DNA from: Seongchinamella sediminis
GTDB lineage: Bacteria; Pseudomonadota; Gammaproteobacteria; Pseudomonadales; Halieaceae
Direction: 5' to 3'
DNA length: 64,000 bases
Assembly (NCBI RefSeq): GCF_003457605.1
Contig: NZ_QRAN01000004.1
Coordinates: 1 to 64,000 of the forward strand
Position numbers and translations under genes: made by a program
Notes under the pieces: generated by a model
Database searches by the model: none
Told to the model about the DNA's origin: nothing
Seen by the model: the letters and a program-made list of their open reading frames with translations, nothing else
Part shown: positions 20,064 to 33,387 of the stretch, piece after piece
How the letters are laid out: every line of letters begins with the position of its first letter
How positions within the stretch are numbered: the stretch's first letter is position 1

Positions 20064-21527
20064 TCAGGCCGGGTTTATTCCGCCCATGCAAATATATTTG
20101 ACCTCGACGTAGTCATCGATGCCGTAACGGGAACCTTCCCGTCCCAGCCCGGACGCCTTCATGCCGCCGAAGGGTACCAGTTCCGAGGTAATGGCCACTT
20201 CATTAACCCCTACCATGCCGTACTCGATGGCCTCGCTGACCCGCCATACCCGGCCAATGTCTGCAGTATAGAGGTAAGCGGCGAGACCGTACTCAGTGTC
20301 GTTGGCCATGGCAATGGCTTCCGCCTCATCGCGAAAGCGCAGCACCGGGGCCACGGGGCCAAAAATTTCCTCGCGGAACACGCGCATATCGGCAGTCACA
20401 TCCGCAAGCACCGTGGGCTGGTAGAAGCTGGGGCCCAGTTCATCCAGTGCCTGGCCACCCGTGACGAGGCGGGCGCCGGCAGCAACTGAATCTTCCACCA
20501 TCGCACCGACCTTGGCCCGCGCGCGGGGATCAATCAGCGGCCCGAGTGTGGTGTTTTCGTCCATGCCGTCGCCGACGGTGAAGCGGGCCACCCGGGCGGC
20601 AAATTTTTCCAGGAAGCTGTCGTAGATACTGTCATCCACCAGCAGGCGGTTGGCACAGACGCAGGTCTGTCCCGCGTTGCGGTACTTGCTGGCGATGGCG
20701 CCCTGCACCGCGGCATCCAGGTCGGCGTCCGCGAACACCAGGATGGGCGCGTTGCCGCCCAGCTCCATGGATACCTTTTTCACCGTATCCGCACTCTGGG
20801 ACAGCAGTTTTTTACCCACCGCGGTGGAGCCGGTGAAGGTGAGTTTGCGCACGGTATCGCTGGCGGTCAGTTCCCGGCCGATGGCCTCGGCATCCGTGCC
20901 GGTAACCACGTTGAGCAGGCCGCGGGGAATGCCGGCCCGGTCCGCCAGTTCCGCCAGCGCCAGCGCCGACAGCGGCGTTTCCGCCGCCGGTTTCAGTACC
21001 ACGGCACAGCCGGCGGCCAGGGCGGGTCCCACCTTGCGGGTGATCATGGCGCTGGGAAAGTTCCAGGGGGTGATTGCCGCAACCACGCCGACCGGCTGCT
21101 TGATCACGATCGCCCTGCGATCCGCGGGGCCCGGGATAAGGTCACCGTAAATGCGCTTGGCCTCCTCGGCGAACCACTCGACAAAGGATGCCGCGTAGGT
21201 GATTTCCAGCCGTGCTTCCGCCAGCACCTTGCCCTGTTCCGCGGTCATCAGCCGGGCCAGGTCCTCCCGGTGGGCCAGGATCAGCTCGAACCAGCGCCGC
21301 AGCAGGGTGCTGCGCTCTGTCGCCGGGCGCTCGCGCCAGCTGGCCATGGCCCGCTGTGCCGCGGCTATCGCCTCGCGGGTGGCGGCCGCCCCGAGATCGG
21401 CCACCTCGGCAATGGTCTCGCCGCTGGCGGGGTTGCAGACGGGAAAGCGCTGCTGCGCGCCGCGCCACTGGCCGTCGATAAAGCTGTCGGCGTGGAGCAG
21501 GGCGGGGTCATGGAGGTGGAGATTCAT
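20064..21527 (-). CDS. gabD: NAD(P)-dependent succinate-semialdehyde dehydrogenase (GabD-like)
   Basis: This aldehyde dehydrogenase of 487 residues oxidises an omega-semialdehyde to the acid, in GABA breakdown succinate semialdehyde to succinate. It shows TPWNFPSAMITRKVGPALAAG, ELGGNAPILVF with the catalytic Glu, and NAGQTCVCANRLLV with the nucleophilic Cys near 288. The ATG at 21527 (MNLHLHDPALL) gives the family length; ATGs at 21557 and 21587 are also possible. It is divergent from a LysR regulator and upstream of the class III aminotransferase. Confidence 0.88.
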   Translation of the reverse strand: MNLHLHDPALLHADSFIDGQWRGAQQRFPVCNPASGETIAEVADLGAAATREAIAAAQRAMASWRERPATERSTLLRRWFELILAHREDLARLMTAEQGKVLAEARLEITYAASFVEWFAEEAKRIYGDLIPGPADRRAIVIKQPVGVVAAITPWNFPSAMITRKVGPALAAGCAVVLKPAAETPLSALALAELADRAGIPRGLLNVVTGTDAEAIGRELTASDTVRKLTFTGSTAVGKKLLSQSADTVKKVSMELGGNAPILVFADADLDAAVQGAIASKYRNAGQTCVCANRLLVDDSIYDSFLEKFAARVARFTVGDGMDENTTLGPLIDPRARAKVGAMVEDSVAAGARLVTGGQALDELGPSFYQPTVLADVTADMRVFREEIFGPVAPVLRFRDEAEAIAMANDTEYGLAAYLYTADIGRVWRVSEAIEYGMVGVNEVAITSELVPFGGMKASGLGREGSRYGIDDYVEVKYICMGGINPA

Positions 21528-21587
21528 GGGCTTGCCTGGTTCCGCTACGGTTTGCATGGTGCTTATTGTCCGTATTGCATATCTCAC

Positions 21588-21642
21588 TACAATCGATATA
21601 TTTGCACATTATTGGTGATTAAAAGTAACCAAAGGCGAGCCC
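21588..21642. promoter_or_regulatory. Divergent promoter region, gabD-like / LysR
   Basis: This short AT-rich gap separates the two divergent genes and should hold both promoters and the LysR operator. TGCATAT and ATATTTGCA form a loose inverted repeat around 21575-21607. No box is clear enough to assign. Confidence 0.35.
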
Positions 21643-22554
21643 ATGGACATTACCCGTCGCAACCTGCCCCTCAATGCCCTGCGGGCCTTTGAGGTGGCGG
21701 CCCGCCACTGCCACCTGCGGCGAGCCGCCGACGAACTGGGGGTCACCCACGGCGCGGTCTCCCGGCAGATCCGCCAGCTGGAAGCGCAGCTGGGAACACA
21801 GCTGTTCGATCGCAGCAATAACCGGCTGGCGCTCACCCTGGAGGGACGGCGCCTGGCCCGGGCCGTCAGCGAGGCCCTGGACCGGCTGACCGAGGGCGCA
21901 CTGTCGGTGGATCCGACCTCCCTGCCCGGGGAACTGGTGATCGCCGCGCCCCCGTCAATTTCCGCCTGCTGGTTGCTGGCCATGATTGCCGACTTCAACC
22001 GCAGCTACCCGGAAATCGAGATCCGTCTCGACAACATCAATCCCCTGCAGCAGGAGTTGCCCGCCAACGTCGAGGTCGCGGTCTGCTTTGGCGAACCCCG
22101 GGCGCCCAAAAAAGTGGTGCGGGAGCTGTTTCGCGAATCCTATGGCCCGGTGCTCAGCCCGGCCCTGTTGCCGCCGGAGGGTGCTGTCAGCGAGCCCCGC
22201 GACTTGCTGCGTCTGCCGCTGATTCACGACCGCCATGGACGCTGGCAGCGCTGGCTGGCAAACCAGGGGCTGCGCGAGCGCGATGCCCGGTCGCATATCT
22301 ATGTCCAGGACTCCTACCTGGGTATAGCCGCCGCCAGGGATGGCTGCGGCGTATTCCTGGCGGACCGCATAGAGGTGTCCAGCGACCTGCGCAACGGTTC
22401 CCTGGTGGCCCTGGGCGGGCCCACCGTCGAGGCCCGACACTCCCATTACCTGGTGACTGACCTGCCGGAGGCGGTCAGCGCCCGGGCCCGGCTGTTTGCC
22501 GAGTACCTGGGGCGCGAGCTGGGAGTCCCGGGAAGCGGGTCGCTGTCCGCTTGA
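21643..22554 (+). CDS. LysR-family transcriptional regulator (GcvA-like)
   Basis: This regulator of 303 residues has an N-terminal winged helix-turn-helix (LNALRAFEVAARHCHLRRAA, HGAVSRQIRQLE, residues 8-50) of the GcvA/AmpR subtype and a C-terminal periplasmic-binding-like effector domain. It is divergent from the aminotransferase/dehydrogenase pair, so it probably controls them and itself, with the amine or amino acid substrate as signal. This is inferred from position. Confidence 0.9.
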   Translation: MDITRRNLPLNALRAFEVAARHCHLRRAADELGVTHGAVSRQIRQLEAQLGTQLFDRSNNRLALTLEGRRLARAVSEALDRLTEGALSVDPTSLPGELVIAAPPSISACWLLAMIADFNRSYPEIEIRLDNINPLQQELPANVEVAVCFGEPRAPKKVVRELFRESYGPVLSPALLPPEGAVSEPRDLLRLPLIHDRHGRWQRWLANQGLRERDARSHIYVQDSYLGIAAARDGCGVFLADRIEVSSDLRNGSLVALGGPTVEARHSHYLVTDLPEAVSARARLFAEYLGRELGVPGSGSLSA

Positions 22555-22585
22555 AGCGGGCCCCGATAACATTCCGGCAAGGGGC

Positions 22586-22616
22586 TTGACCTTCCAGCTA
22601 CAGGAAGGTTTACATT
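22586..22616 (+). promoter_or_regulatory. CueR/MerR-type promoter with 19-bp spacer
   Basis: TTGACC (22586-22591) and TACATT (22611-22616) are separated by 19 bases, the overlong spacing that MerR activators correct. In between is the dyad ACCTTCC (22589-22595) N7 GGAAGGT (22603-22609). This is the known CueR box of copper genes such as copA. It stands directly before cueR, so the operon is probably self-activated by copper. Confidence 0.85.
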
Positions 22617-22643
22617 GGCGCTATGGACAGCCAGGAGGTGCTG

Positions 22644-23048
22644 ATGAATATCTCGGAAGCGGCCCGTCGCAGCGGGCTCAGCAGTAAAACCATTCGTTAC
22701 TATGAAGACATCGGCCTGATCGCCAGCCCCCGGCGCGGCGACAATGGCTACCGCCAGTATGAAGACGCGGCGGTGGAAGAGCTGCAGTTCCTGGGCCGGG
22801 CCCGGGAAGTGGGCTTCGACCTGGAAGAGTGCCGGCAATTGCTCGACCTGCACCGGGATAGCGGGCGCCAGAGCCGCCATGCCCGCCAGCTGGTGCTGGA
22901 AAAAAGCGCCCAGCTGCAGCAGCGCATCGATGCGCTGAAGTCGATGCAGGGGGTGCTGGAGGATATGGCCAGCCGCTGCCGGGGCGACGAGGGACCGGAG
23001 TGCGCCATTCTCGAAGACCTGGCCCACGGTGAGGAGCGCAGCCCATGA
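22644..23048 (+). CDS. cueR: Copper-responsive MerR-family regulator CueR
   Basis: This 134-residue MerR activator has a helix-turn-helix opening MNISEAARRSGLSSKTIRYY, a dimer helix and a metal-binding loop with Cys112 and Cys120 separated by seven residues. These are the exact positions used for Cu(I) in Escherichia coli CueR. The ATG at 22644 follows AGGAGG with ideal spacing; the earlier ATG at 22623 is less likely. It overlaps the permease gene by four bases, so both are one operon behind the CueR box. Confidence 0.93.
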   Translation: MNISEAARRSGLSSKTIRYYEDIGLIASPRRGDNGYRQYEDAAVEELQFLGRAREVGFDLEECRQLLDLHRDSGRQSRHARQLVLEKSAQLQQRIDALKSMQGVLEDMASRCRGDEGPECAILEDLAHGEERSP

Positions 23049-24175
23049 CAGCCATTGACCAACAACAGGGCGACCAGCGCCGGGAAGGCAGCTGCTGCGC
23101 CAGCCAACAAGCGGCGGAGACCAGCGCCAGCTGTCACCCGGCGCAGAGTGACGACAGCTGCTGTGAAACCCCGGCCAACAGGGACTATTTCCTCTGGACC
23201 TGCCTGGTGATTGTTGCTGTCGCCTATCCCCTGGGTGCCCTGGCTCCTCACGACCATGACACGGCCTTCGGGGTATTTACCGGCGGTATCTTTGAACTGT
23301 TTAATGCAATGTGGTGGGGGATGGCCCTGGGTATTGTCTTCGTGGGCCTGCTGAGCCGGGTGCCGCGGGAGCTGGTGATGGGCGTGCTGGGACGCGATGG
23401 CGGCCTGCACGGGCTGCTGCGGGCCACGCTGGCCGGCGTGTTTCTCGACCTCTGCAGCCACGGTATTCTCGCCGTGGGCATGAAACTCTACGAACGGGGC
23501 GCCACCATTGGCCAGGTGATGGCCTTCCTGCTGGCCAGTCCCTGGAATTCCTTTTCGCTGACCCTGATCCTGTTCGGTCTGATCGGTGTCGGCTGGACGC
23601 TGCTGTTTATTGTCCTGTCACTGGTGATCGGGATTATCTCGGGGCTTATCTTTGACGCCCTGGTCGCCCGCGGTACCCTGCCGCAAAATCCCTCGCGGGA
23701 GGAACTGGGTGAGGAGCGGCCGCTGGGAGAAATGTGGGCCGAGCTGCGCCAGTCGATGACGCTCTCCGCCAGTGGCACCGCCGGTATCCTCAGGGATGGC
23801 TTCGCCGGTTCGCGGGTGGTTATCCGCTGGTCCCTGTTCGGCCTTATCCTGGCGGGGGCGATTCGCGCGCTGATGCCGGAAGAGAGTTTCGCCACCTGGT
23901 TCGGCGCCACCATGGGCGGACTGTGGCTGACCCTGCTGGCGACCACCATCATCGAAGTCTGCAGTGAGGGTTCCACACCGATCGCAGCCGACCTGCTCAA
24001 CCGGGCGGGGGCGCCGGGCAACGCCTTTACCTTCCTGATGGCGGGAGTGGCCACCGACTATACCGAGGTGATGTCAATCAGGGATACCTCCCGCTCCTGG
24101 AAGATCGCCCTGTACCTGCCGTTGATCACGGTGCCGCAGGTGATGGTGTTGGGCTATATCCTCAACCACTTCTAG
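23045..24175 (+). CDS. Copper/zinc efflux permease, ArsP/DUF318 (SO_0444-like) family
   Basis: This membrane protein of 376 residues has about eight membrane segments in two halves (LDLCSHGILAVGMKLYERG near 140; TTIIEVCSEGSTPIAADLL near 305), as in the ArsP_1 permease family. The N-terminus is rich in metal ligands: Cys17, Cys18, Cys30, His31, Cys39 and Cys40. The pattern fits permeases named SO_0444-type Cu/Zn exporters. Coupling to cueR supports copper as the signal and probable cargo. No copA or cueO gene is nearby. Confidence 0.85.
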   Translation: MTAIDQQQGDQRREGSCCASQQAAETSASCHPAQSDDSCCETPANRDYFLWTCLVIVAVAYPLGALAPHDHDTAFGVFTGGIFELFNAMWWGMALGIVFVGLLSRVPRELVMGVLGRDGGLHGLLRATLAGVFLDLCSHGILAVGMKLYERGATIGQVMAFLLASPWNSFSLTLILFGLIGVGWTLLFIVLSLVIGIISGLIFDALVARGTLPQNPSREELGEERPLGEMWAELRQSMTLSASGTAGILRDGFAGSRVVIRWSLFGLILAGAIRALMPEESFATWFGATMGGLWLTLLATTIIEVCSEGSTPIAADLLNRAGAPGNAFTFLMAGVATDYTEVMSIRDTSRSWKIALYLPLITVPQVMVLGYILNHF

Positions 24176-24179
24176 GCGT

Positions 24180-24842
24180 TTAAAAATCCGGCGGGCACTC
24201 AGCGCTCAGCCACTGGCCGGTGGCCGGGTGCTCGAAGCCGATGCTCGTGGCGTGCAGCAGCAGGCGGTCCGCCATCGCCAGCGCTTCGGCATGGGCGTAC
24301 ATGTCGCAGCCCAGGATCGGGTGACCCAGCTCGCGCAGGTGAATGCGCAGCTGGTGGGAGCGCCCGGTCACCGGTTTGAGCAACAGGCGGGTACGATCAG
24401 CCTGTCGCTCCAGCACCCGGTAGTGGGTGAGGGCGTATTTACCCCGTTCATGGTCGATCATCTGCAGCGGGCGACGCTCCCAGTCGCAGCGAATGGGCAG
24501 CTCGATCTTGCCCTCATCCTCCGCCACCCGGCCGTAGACCACCGCGTGGTAGCTTTTCTCCACCTTGCGTTGCTGGAACTGCCGGCTGATATGGGCGTGG
24601 GTCGGCTTGTCCAGCGGGATGATCATGATGCCCGAGGTGTCCAGGTCCAGCCGGTGGACGATGCTGGCGCTGGGATAGTCCCGCTGCAGGCGGGTAATGA
24701 GGCAATCCCGGTTGAGCGGATGGCGACCGGGAATGCTCAGCAGCAGGTCCGGTTTGCGCACCAGCAACAGGTGCTCGTCCGCGTACAGGATACGGATTTC
24801 CTCCTGGCTGTGGGGGACGAGGTAGGGGGGCAGTTCGGACAT
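24180..24842 (-). CDS. rluA: Dual-specificity pseudouridine synthase RluA
   Basis: RluA makes pseudouridine at U746 of 23S rRNA and U32 of several tRNAs. The 220 residues match the Escherichia coli protein (219) closely, including LLSIPGRHPLNRDCLITRLQ, the catalytic Asp in HRLDLDTSGIM, and KPVTGRSHQLRIHL. The ATG at 24842 (MSELPPYLVP) was chosen; the frame is open further upstream but would overlap the divergent methyltransferase gene. Confidence 0.93.
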   Translation of the reverse strand: MSELPPYLVPHSQEEIRILYADEHLLLVRKPDLLLSIPGRHPLNRDCLITRLQRDYPSASIVHRLDLDTSGIMIIPLDKPTHAHISRQFQQRKVEKSYHAVVYGRVAEDEGKIELPIRCDWERRPLQMIDHERGKYALTHYRVLERQADRTRLLLKPVTGRSHQLRIHLRELGHPILGCDMYAHAEALAMADRLLLHATSIGFEHPATGQWLSAECPPDF

Positions 24843-24895
24843 GGCCGCTAGTGTAATACCCGTGTCCGCCAGCACAAGCGTTATAATCCGCGCCC

Positions 24896-25585
24896 ATGTC
24901 TGACCCTCGAGAAGCTTTACAGTCCGCACTCGCTGCCATTATCCCCGGCGGCGAGCTGGCGACCATGACCCTGCCCGATGTCCCCGAGATGCAGCTACTG
25001 CTGCTGTCGCCCGATTATCCGCGCGGAAATCTCAGTGCAGCCGAGATGCAACGGATTATGGATAACCCGCTGTACTGGGTGTTCTGCTGGGCCTCGGGGC
25101 AGGTACTGGCCCGTTACCTGCTGGATAACCCGGCCCGGGTGAGGGGCAGGCGGGTACTGGATTTCGGCTGCGGTTCAGGGGTGGTTGCCATCGCCGCCGC
25201 CCTGGCCGGTGCGCGGGAGGTGATCGCCTGCGATATCGACCCCCTGGCGCTCGCCGCCACCGGGGTCAACGCCCGTCTCAACGGGGTCGAGCTGAGCCTC
25301 AGTGATGACTATTTCGCAGTGAGCGGCGAGCTGGATATCATCATCGTTGCCGATGTTCTCTACGACCGGGAGAATCTGCCCTGGCTGCAGCGGTTCGCAG
25401 CCCGGGCACCGCAGGTACTGGTCGCCGATTCCCGGGTCAAGGACTTCGACTATCCCCCCTACCGGGCGCTCAGCAGGCGGGACAGCTGCACCCTGCCGGA
25501 CCTGGATGAGTCGGTGGAGTTCCGGGATGTGCGGATCTACCTGGCCGATAGTTTGGGGCATTCTGCCATTGGTGGAGCCCCCTGA
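24896..25585 (+). CDS. Class I SAM-dependent protein methyltransferase (ETFB/Nnt1-like)
   Basis: This 229-residue methyltransferase has motif I VLDFGCGSGVVAIAAAL (about 89-105) and the acidic motif II ACDIDPLALAA. VADVLYDRENLPWL is typical of the lysine methyltransferase/Nnt1 group related to PrmA. Relatives modify lysines of proteins such as the electron transfer flavoprotein. The target here is not known. It is divergent from rluA and ends 47 bases before accA. Confidence 0.82.
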   Translation: MSDPREALQSALAAIIPGGELATMTLPDVPEMQLLLLSPDYPRGNLSAAEMQRIMDNPLYWVFCWASGQVLARYLLDNPARVRGRRVLDFGCGSGVVAIAAALAGAREVIACDIDPLALAATGVNARLNGVELSLSDDYFAVSGELDIIIVADVLYDRENLPWLQRFAARAPQVLVADSRVKDFDYPPYRALSRRDSCTLPDLDESVEFRDVRIYLADSLGHSAIGGAP

Positions 25586-25632
25586 ATTTTTGTACACTGT
25601 GGCCTTGCCCGAATGCCACCAATGGATAGCTG

Positions 25633-26580
25633 ATGAACCCCAATTACCTTGATTTTGAACAGCCCATCGCCGAACTCGAAGTAAAGATCGAGGAACTGCA
25701 GCTGGTGGGCTCTGATAATGAGCTCAACATCAGCGAGGAAATCGAGACCCTGCGGGAGAAGAGCACCCGGCTGACCGAGAAAATCTACGCCAACCTCAGC
25801 TCCTGGGACATCGTCAAGGTGGCGCGCCACCCCCTGCGGCCCTACAGCCTGGATTATATTCCGCGCATCTTCACCGAGTTCGACGAGCTGCACGGTGATC
25901 GCCATTTCGGTGATGACAACGCCATCGTCGGCGGCATCGCCCGGCTGGATGGTCGCCCGGTCATGGTCATCGGCCAGGAGAAGGGCAGGGCGGTCAAGGA
26001 CAAGGTCATGCGCAACTTCGGCATGCCCAAACCGGAAGGCTATCGCAAGGCGCTGCGCCTGATGGAAATGGCCGAGCGCTTCAAGATGCCGGTGATCACC
26101 CTCATCGACACCCCCGGAGCCTACCCCGGTATCGATTCCGAGGAGCGGGGCATCAGTGAATCCATCGCCCAGAACCTGGCGGTCATGTCCCGCCTGGCCA
26201 CGCCCATTGTCTGCGTGGTGATAGGCGAGGGAAGTTCCGGTGGCGCACTGGGCATCGGCGTTGGCGATCACCTGGCCATGTTGCAGTACTCCACCTACTT
26301 CGTGATTTCGCCGGAGGGCTGCGCCAATATCATCTGGAAAGATTCGGCCAACGCCCCCGATGCGGCCGAGGCCATGGGCGTGACCTCGGCCGTCCTGCAG
26401 GACCTGGGGATCGTCGACGCCACCATTCCCGAGCCCCTGGGCGGCGCCCACCGGGATGTGGATGCCATGGCCGAGCGCATCAAGGCCCACCTGCTGGAGC
26501 AACTGCAGGGCCTGGAGCAGCTGCCGCTGGAAGACCTGCTGGCCAAGCGCTACCAGCGCCTCATGTCCTACGGTAACTAA
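25633..26580 (+). CDS. accA: Acetyl-CoA carboxylase carboxyltransferase, alpha subunit
   Basis: AccA with AccD transfers carboxyl from biotin to acetyl-CoA, the first committed step of fatty acid synthesis. The 315 residues start [20 protein letters not shown] and carry [34 protein letters not shown] and [15 protein letters not shown] of the carboxyltransferase fold. It precedes tilS, the same order as in Pseudomonas. Confidence 0.98.
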   Translation: MNPNYLDFEQPIAELEVKIEELQLVGSDNELNISEEIETLREKSTRLTEKIYANLSSWDIVKVARHPLRPYSLDYIPRIFTEFDELHGDRHFGDDNAIVGGIARLDGRPVMVIGQEKGRAVKDKVMRNFGMPKPEGYRKALRLMEMAERFKMPVITLIDTPGAYPGIDSEERGISESIAQNLAVMSRLATPIVCVVIGEGSSGGALGIGVGDHLAMLQYSTYFVISPEGCANIIWKDSANAPDAAEAMGVTSAVLQDLGIVDATIPEPLGGAHRDVDAMAERIKAHLLEQLQGLEQLPLEDLLAKRYQRLMSYGN

Positions 26581-26601
26581 ATACTTTCACCTGCCTCTGA
26601 C

Positions 26602-27957
26602 ATGGCCCGGGTCATCCGCCATACCCTGCTGGATGAAGCGCTCGCCGATCATCTGCAGGCGCCGCACTGGTATGTGGCCTTCAGCGGCGGTGTGGATTCA
26701 ACCGCGCTGCTGCAGTTGCTCAACCAGTGGTGCCGCGCCCACAAGGACGCGCCGCCACTGAGCGCCGTGCATGTCAATCACGGTATCCAGGACCAGGCCA
26801 CCGAATGGGAGAATCACTGTGCCTGGATCTGCCGCTTCCTCAATGTCCCCTTTAGCGCCCTGCGCGCGGAAGTTTCGGTGCGCGGCAAGGGGCTGGAATC
26901 CGCAGCCCGCGAGGCGCGCTACGCCTGCTTCGAGGAACAGCTGGGGAAGGGCGAGCTGCTGTTTCTGGGCCACCACCTGGATGACCAGGTAGAGACCTTC
27001 TTCCTGCGCCTGCTGCGCGGCGCCGGGGTGGAGGGGCTCGCCGCGATGCCGCGGGAGCGCGAGCTGGGGCGCGGCCGCCTGTTGCGGCCGCTGCTCGATA
27101 CCAGTCGCTCACAGTTGCAGGCCTACGCCGAGGCCCAGGGTTTGCGCTGGATCGATGATCCTTCCAACGCCGGCACCAGCCAGGACCGCAACTACCTGCG
27201 CCATGAGGTGATGCCGCGGGTGCAACAGCGCTGGCCGGCCTACCGGCAGACCGTCAGCCGGGCCGCCAGGCACCTGGCGGGGCTGTCCCTGGGCCGGGAG
27301 CAGGCCCTGCCTGTGCCTACTACCAGCTACAGCAGCCTGGGTGACCCCGGGCTGCCGCTGGATTTCCTTGCCGGCAGTGCTGACGACCATGCGGTGCTGC
27401 TTATTCGCAGCTGGCTGCGAACGCTGGGCCTGCAGCTGCCGGACCAGGCGCTACTGGAGGAATTCCTGCGCCAGTTGCGCCAGGCGCGGACAGATGCCCG
27501 GCCCCTGCTGAATACCGGCAGCTACCGCTTGCAGCGGTATCGGGAGCACCTGTATCTGCTGCCGGCGGACAGCCCGCCGCCGGAGGAGGATACAGTGCTG
27601 GCGCCGGGGCAGGCCCGGGATATTCCCGGTGTGGGGCGAGTTGCCCTGCGGCGCTGCCAGGGAGAGGGTATCTGGCTGGCGGCGGACGAAGAGCTGCAAC
27701 TGTGCTGGCGCGACGGTGGCGAGCGGGTTCGCCTGGCCGGTGACAAGCGCAGCAAAACCCTGAAAAAGGTGCTGCAGGAGGCGGCCGTGCCGCCCTGGTG
27801 GCGGCGGCGCGTGCCGCTGCTCTACCTGGGGCAGGAGCTGGTCGCCATCGGTGCCATCGGGGCCTGCCACAGCACTCGCTGGGGCGACCGGGGGCAGGAT
27901 GCGGAGGCCCCCTGGGAGCTGGTCTGGGAAGCGACAAATACCGCTTGCCGCGATTGA
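26602..27957 (+). CDS. tilS: tRNA(Ile)-lysidine synthase
   Basis: TilS adds lysine to C34 of tRNA-Ile(CAU) so that it reads AUA. The 451-residue protein has the PP-loop SGGVDS at residues 28-33, HHLDDQVETFFLRLLRG, and the middle and C-terminal TilS domains (SKTLKKVLQEAAVPPWWR, near 385-402). It lies between accA and pyrG, as in Pseudomonas. Confidence 0.96.
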   Translation: MARVIRHTLLDEALADHLQAPHWYVAFSGGVDSTALLQLLNQWCRAHKDAPPLSAVHVNHGIQDQATEWENHCAWICRFLNVPFSALRAEVSVRGKGLESAAREARYACFEEQLGKGELLFLGHHLDDQVETFFLRLLRGAGVEGLAAMPRERELGRGRLLRPLLDTSRSQLQAYAEAQGLRWIDDPSNAGTSQDRNYLRHEVMPRVQQRWPAYRQTVSRAARHLAGLSLGREQALPVPTTSYSSLGDPGLPLDFLAGSADDHAVLLIRSWLRTLGLQLPDQALLEEFLRQLRQARTDARPLLNTGSYRLQRYREHLYLLPADSPPPEEDTVLAPGQARDIPGVGRVALRRCQGEGIWLAADEELQLCWRDGGERVRLAGDKRSKTLKKVLQEAAVPPWWRRRVPLLYLGQELVAIGAIGACHSTRWGDRGQDAEAPWELVWEATNTACRD

Positions 27958-28067
27958 GCTGATCAGGGCTTTCTGGTACGCTGGCTTCCCATCTTTTCAC
28001 AGGACTTCCACCGCCCCGCAGGGAGCGTCGTGGAGGGTTTGTGTATCCCGAAATATAGCGTAATTAA

Positions 28068-30595
<2,528 letters not shown>

Positions 30596-30612
30596 CACAC
30601 ACGGAGCACTAG

Positions 30613-31902
<1,290 letters not shown>

Positions 31903-31913
31903 GCGGAAGACGC

Positions 31914-32219
31914 TTGCGCTGGGTGCTGGGGATACTGCTCGTCCTGCTGGTCATCCTGCAGTATCGCCTGTGGATTGCCGAGGGCAGCATTGCCGAGCAG
32001 CAGCGCCTCAAGGCCCAGGTGGAGGAGTTCACCCGGGTCAACGCCGAGCTGGAAGCCCGCAACGCGGTGCTGGAGCGAGAGGTGCTGGAGCTGCAAACCG
32101 GCAATGCCGGGGTGGAGCAACGGGCCCGTGAGCAGCTGAACCTGGTGCGCGAGGGTGAAATCTTTTACCAGGTGGAAGAGGCCGGCGCCGCGCCTGTGAA
32201 GCCGGGTGCTGCGGAGTGA
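31914..32219 (+). CDS. ftsB: Cell division protein FtsB
   Basis: FtsB links FtsL and FtsQ in the divisome. This 101-residue protein has one membrane segment (residues 4-17, VLGILLVLLVILQY) followed by a leucine-zipper coiled coil (about 25-65) and the conserved EQRAREQLNLVREGEIFY. A TTG at 31914, 11 bases after eno, was chosen by alignment with known FtsB; a GTG at 31923 is possible. It overlaps ispD by four bases. Confidence 0.92.
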   Translation: MRWVLGILLVLLVILQYRLWIAEGSIAEQQRLKAQVEEFTRVNAELEARNAVLEREVLELQTGNAGVEQRAREQLNLVREGEIFYQVEEAGAAPVKPGAAE

Positions 32220-32917
32220 GCGCCGGGCTGCACGGGGTGATTCCCGCCGCCGGTATCGGCGCCCGCATGGCAGCCGAGCTCCCCAAGCAGTACCTGCAGA
32301 TAGACGGGCGCACCCTGCTGGAGATCAGCGCGCAGACGCTGCTGCGGGTGCCGGGCATGGCGAGCCTGACCATCGCCCTTCACCCCGATGACGACCGCGC
32401 ACGGGGGCTGCCCCTGCTGCAGGACCTGCGAGTGAGGTTTACCACCGGCGGGAAGGAGCGGGCCGACTCGGTGCTGGCGGCCTTGCTGGCGATAGCGGGT
32501 GACGAACAGGGCTGGGTACTGGTGCACGACGCCGCCCGGCCCGGTCTGCCGCTGGCGGCGGTGCAGCGGCTGATCGAGCGGGTCGTGTCGGCGGGGCAGG
32601 GGGGGATCCTGGCGCTGCCGGTGGTCGATACCGTCAAGCAGGCCGATGCCCGGGGCCGGATCGAGGCAACCCTGGAGCGCGGCCGGCTCTGGCGGGCGCA
32701 GACGCCACAGATGTTTCGCCTCGGCGAGTTGACCCGGGCCCTGCAGCAGGCGGTTGCCAGCGGCCAGGCCGTTACCGACGAGGCCTCGGCCATGGAAATG
32801 GCCGGCCATGCGGTGCAGCTGGTGCCGGGTTCGGCCGCTAACCTCAAAGTTACCGTGCCCGAGGACCTCGCCCTGGCGAGCTGGTACCTGGGCGCCGGGG
32901 AGAACACATGCGTATAG
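32216..32917 (+). CDS. ispD: 2-C-methyl-D-erythritol 4-phosphate cytidylyltransferase
   Basis: IspD is the third step of the MEP isoprenoid pathway, joining CTP to methylerythritol phosphate. The 233 residues have the nucleotide-binding [20 protein letters not shown] (6-25) and [12 protein letters not shown]. The start is GTG at 32216, overlapping the ftsB stop. It overlaps ispF by ten bases, so the two MEP steps are coupled. Confidence 0.96.
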   Translation: MSAGLHGVIPAAGIGARMAAELPKQYLQIDGRTLLEISAQTLLRVPGMASLTIALHPDDDRARGLPLLQDLRVRFTTGGKERADSVLAALLAIAGDEQGWVLVHDAARPGLPLAAVQRLIERVVSAGQGGILALPVVDTVKQADARGRIEATLERGRLWRAQTPQMFRLGELTRALQQAVASGQAVTDEASAMEMAGHAVQLVPGSAANLKVTVPEDLALASWYLGAGENTCV

Positions 32918-33387
32918 GTCACGGCTATGATGTGCATCGTTTCGAGGCGGGCAGCGGCGTGGTGCTGGGCGGCGTGCACATCCCCCACGACAAGGGCCTT
33001 GCCGCGCACTCGGATGGGGATGTGCTGATTCACGCCATTTGTGACGCCCTGCTGGGAGCGATTGCCGGCGGCGATATCGGTCGCCACTTTCCCGACGATG
33101 ACGTCGCCAACGAAAATATCGACAGCCGCCTGCTGCTGCGCCGGGTGGTCGCCATGCTGGCGCAGGCCGGCTACGCGCTGGGCAATCTCGATGCGACGCT
33201 GATCGCCCAGGCCCCGAGGATGGCGCCCCATATCGAGGCCATGCGCGCTAACCTGGCGGCGGACCTGGCAGTGGCGGTTGAGCGGGTCAATGTGAAGGCC
33301 ACGACCACCGAAAAACTGGGTTTCACCGGCCGGGAAGAGGGGATTGCCGCCCACGCGGTGGTGTTGCTGGAACCCGCCGGCGGATGA
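32908..33387 (+). CDS. ispF: 2-C-methyl-D-erythritol 2,4-cyclodiphosphate synthase
   Basis: IspF forms the cyclic diphosphate in the MEP pathway. The 159 residues start [15 protein letters not shown] with the metal ligands Asp8 and His10, followed by [18 protein letters not shown] and FPDDD. The C-terminal region [18 protein letters not shown] is also conserved. It overlaps truD by four bases. Confidence 0.98.
   Translation: MRIGHGYDVHRFEAGSGVVLGGVHIPHDKGLAAHSDGDVLIHAICDALLGAIAGGDIGRHFPDDDVANENIDSRLLLRRVVAMLAQAGYALGNLDATLIAQAPRMAPHIEAMRANLAADLAVAVERVNVKATTTEKLGFTGREEGIAAHAVVLLEPAGG

Noticed and set aside
18632-20101. 489-residue plus-strand frame opposite the aminotransferase
   Set aside because: It is the GC-rich shadow of the aminotransferase; only the minus strand has family motifs.
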